Source of the DNA: Proteles cristata cristata
Taxonomy: Eukaryota > Chordata > Mammalia > Carnivora > Hyaenidae
NCBI GenBank assembly: GCA_017311185.1
Contig: JAESUZ010001271.1
Location: forward strand, 806,001 to 870,000
Direction of reading: 5' to 3'
Length of the DNA: 64,000 bases
The translations under genes and the position numbers were made by a program. Of this stretch, positions 62,378 to 64,000 are shown piece by piece; the first letter of the stretch is position 1, and the number at the start of each line of letters is the position of its first letter. The notes beneath the pieces are model-generated. The model had not been told where the DNA came from. It was given only the letters and a program-made list of their open reading frames with translations, and did no database searches.

Positions 62378-62539
62378 GGGGCACCTGGGTGGCTCAGTCA
62401 GTTAAACATCCAGCTTCGGTTCAGGTCATGATCTCACGGTTGGAGTCCTGCATCCGGCTCTGTGCTGACAGCTAGCTCAGAGCCTGGAGTCTGCTTCAGA
62501 TTCTGTATCTCCATCTCTCTCTGACCCTCCCCTACTCAT

Positions 62540-62578
<39 letters not shown>

Positions 62579-62600
62579 GAAGTAAAAACATTTAAAATAT
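62378..62600 (+). mobile_element. SINEC, second of a three-SINE cluster
   Basis: Forward SINE starting GGGGCACCTGGGTGGCTC in the tail of the previous copy; (CT)n tract at about 62542-62572; tail AGAAGTAAAAACATTT. Confidence 0.93.
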
Positions 62601-62609
62601 ATTTTTTTA

Positions 62610-62813
62610 ATGTTTTATTTATTTCTAGGAGAGGAGAGAGACAGCTTGAGCAGGGGAGGGTCAGAGAGAGAGGGAGTCACAGACTGAAACAGGCTCCAGG
62701 CCCTGAGCTGGCAGTCAGCACAGAGACCGACGCGGGGCTCGAACCCACGAACCGCGAGATCATGACCTAAGCGAAAGTCGGATGCTTAACCGACTAAGCC
62801 ACCCAGGCGCTCC
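62610..62813 (-). mobile_element. SINEC, young CTAG-tail subfamily, third of a cluster
   Basis: Reverse SINE with TTTATTTATTTCTAGGAGAG and CCACCCAGGCGCTCC, placed tail-to-tail with the previous copy. Confidence 0.94.
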
Positions 62814-63094
62814 TAAAAATATTTTTTAAATAAAAAATATAAACATTAACAATTTTACAAAAATGCAATTTTAAAAACAATATTTAATTTTCTTATCTAG
62901 GGAAATATTATGTTTAAATATTTTCTTCATTAAGATTTTATTTATTTTATTCTCCAATATTTATTCTTGCTGCCGGAGGTGTCACTATTCATAAGCTTTT
63001 ACTCTATATTTTCTTTCATTTCATTTGTATTATATGGAAAAACTATTTATGTATTCATCTTGTCTTTAGACCAGCTTTGAATTCTCTTTGAATT

Positions 63095-63275
63095 GAATAG
63101 CTTTGAATGAGCGAGGGAGGGGCAGAGAAAGAGAGAGAGACACAGAATCTGAAGCAGGCTTCAGGCTCTGAGCTGTCAGAACAGAGCCCGATGAGGGGCT
63201 TGAACTCACGAACTGCAAGATCATGACCTGACCTGAAGTCTAATGCTTAACAGACTGAGCCATCCTTGAGCCCCA
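63095..63275 (-). mobile_element. SINEC, 3'-truncated reverse copy
   Basis: Starts in the CT-rich body (GAGGGGCAGAGAAAGAGAG) without the TTTATTTATT tail and ends GAGCCATCCTTGAGCCCC. Confidence 0.88.
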
Positions 63276-63319
63276 ATATGCAAACATTTTGCTTCATTCT
63301 TTCCAGTACCATATTTCTT

Positions 63320-63548
63320 TTTTTCTTTTCTTTCATTTTTTAAATTTATTTATTTTGAGAGGGTGAGCACATGCATGCACACATAAGCAGGGGAGGGGCA
63401 GAGAGAGAGAGAGGGAGAGAGAGAATCCCAAGCAGGCTTTGTACTATTAACACAAGCCCAAGAGTTTGAGCCCATGAACCACGGAATCATGACCTGAGCT
63501 GAAACCAAGAGTAGGATGCTTAATCAACTGAGCCACTTAGGCATCCCT
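63320..63548 (-). mobile_element. SINEC, reverse copy
   Basis: TTTATTTATTTTGAGAGGG at left and CCACTTAGGCATCCC at right. Target copies ccagtaccatatttctt (63303-63319) and ccactaccatatttttt (63549-63565). Confidence 0.93.
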
Positions 63549-63565
63549 CCACTACCATATTTTTT

Positions 63566-64000
63566 ATTTTTGTTTTATATCTTATTGTAGTGAGAGAACT
63601 TTCAGAACAAAGGTAGAAACATTGTAGTGAGGCTGGAGGTTCTAGCTCTTATTAGAAAGCAGAAAGACAATTTTTACTTCTGCTGTAACAAGAAATTGGT
63701 AGGTAAATATATGTATCATCTTTATAACCATGGAAGAGTTATAGACACAAGGAACACTAGAAGAACAAAACACCAGTAAGAAGAACCTTTCCTAGGAGAT
63801 CATGAAATCAAGGATTCTTTATGCTTGAGACTAGATGCTGAGATTGAGGTAGGACAGGCAGAGAAGTGTCTGCTGTGAGGGATCAGTCTTTGCTGGGATG
63901 AGGTGAAACTAGTCAATCTTCTGACAAAACTATAGGCCAACATGCCCAATTTAAATCTAGTGGAGCCTTGTGTGCAAACATTATCTTCTCTGCTCAAATT
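63566..64000. other. Unassigned sequence to the window end
   Basis: No repeat or gene recognised. A short minus-strand open frame (63800-63997) has no supporting motif. Confidence 0.45.

Noticed and set aside
1..64000. CRISPR arrays, bacterial operons, prophage or plasmid features
   Set aside because: The direct repeats seen are microsatellites, SINE copies or target duplications. There are no regularly spaced repeats, ribosome binding sites or bacterial genes; the DNA is clearly mammalian.

Overview
The window is mammalian nuclear DNA from a carnivoran, most likely a feliform. About thirty copies of the tRNA-Lys-derived carnivore SINE (SINEC, feliform type) are present, with the head GGGGCGCCTGGGTGGCT, a CT-rich core and an AAATAAATAAA tail. 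The L1 copies carry the carnivore-type 5' UTR. The base composition is AT-rich, and there is no operon or prokaryotic gene structure. The species cannot be fixed by eye. A low-divergence SINE subfamily ending CCTAGAAATAAATAAA may point to a particular feliform lineage.

Layout. 1-6.3 kb: SINEs, a short L1 tail with a clean target duplication, and an ORF2/3' L1 fragment. 6.7-12.8 kb: one nearly full-length dead L1 (L1-D). 13-15.5 kb: old L1M fragments on both strands, interrupted by a SINE and an LTR-like insert. 15.5-20.5 kb: unassigned sequence with SINEs, some of them nested. 20.6-23 kb: a 5'-truncated L1 that received a chimeric mRNA/L1 retroinsertion. 23-30.3 kb: mostly low-copy sequence with L2 and L3/CR1 relics. 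This part holds the only plausible host-gene exon, an 81-codon terminal exon on the minus strand (24814-25059) with a splice acceptor and poly(A) signal, plus an octamer palindrome near 26.1 kb. 30.4-53.98 kb: a dense L1 nest. L1-C (30.4-37.5) carries two ERV LTRs. After it an old L1 is split by L1-A (37730-53105), which is itself split by L1-B (about 40989-47062). L1-A also carries SINEs, a dead RPL31 processed pseudogene (48284-48716) and a 1.1-kb class-II ERV element (50798-51902). 54-64 kb: low-copy sequence, old L1M, a MIR, L2, a Tigger1-type DNA transposon relic (59.3-60.2) and SINE clusters.

No intact multi-exon gene, no RNA gene and no functional transposon was found. All L1 open reading frames are broken. 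The content is best read as an intergenic or intronic retrotransposon graveyard. The insertion order can be read from nesting and target-site duplications. I found no new biological system. The best leads are the orphan terminal exon, the nested L1 stack, the ERV element with a TM-like reading frame inside its LTR-like body, the chimeric retroinsertion, and a 106-bp L1 patch inside a SINE.
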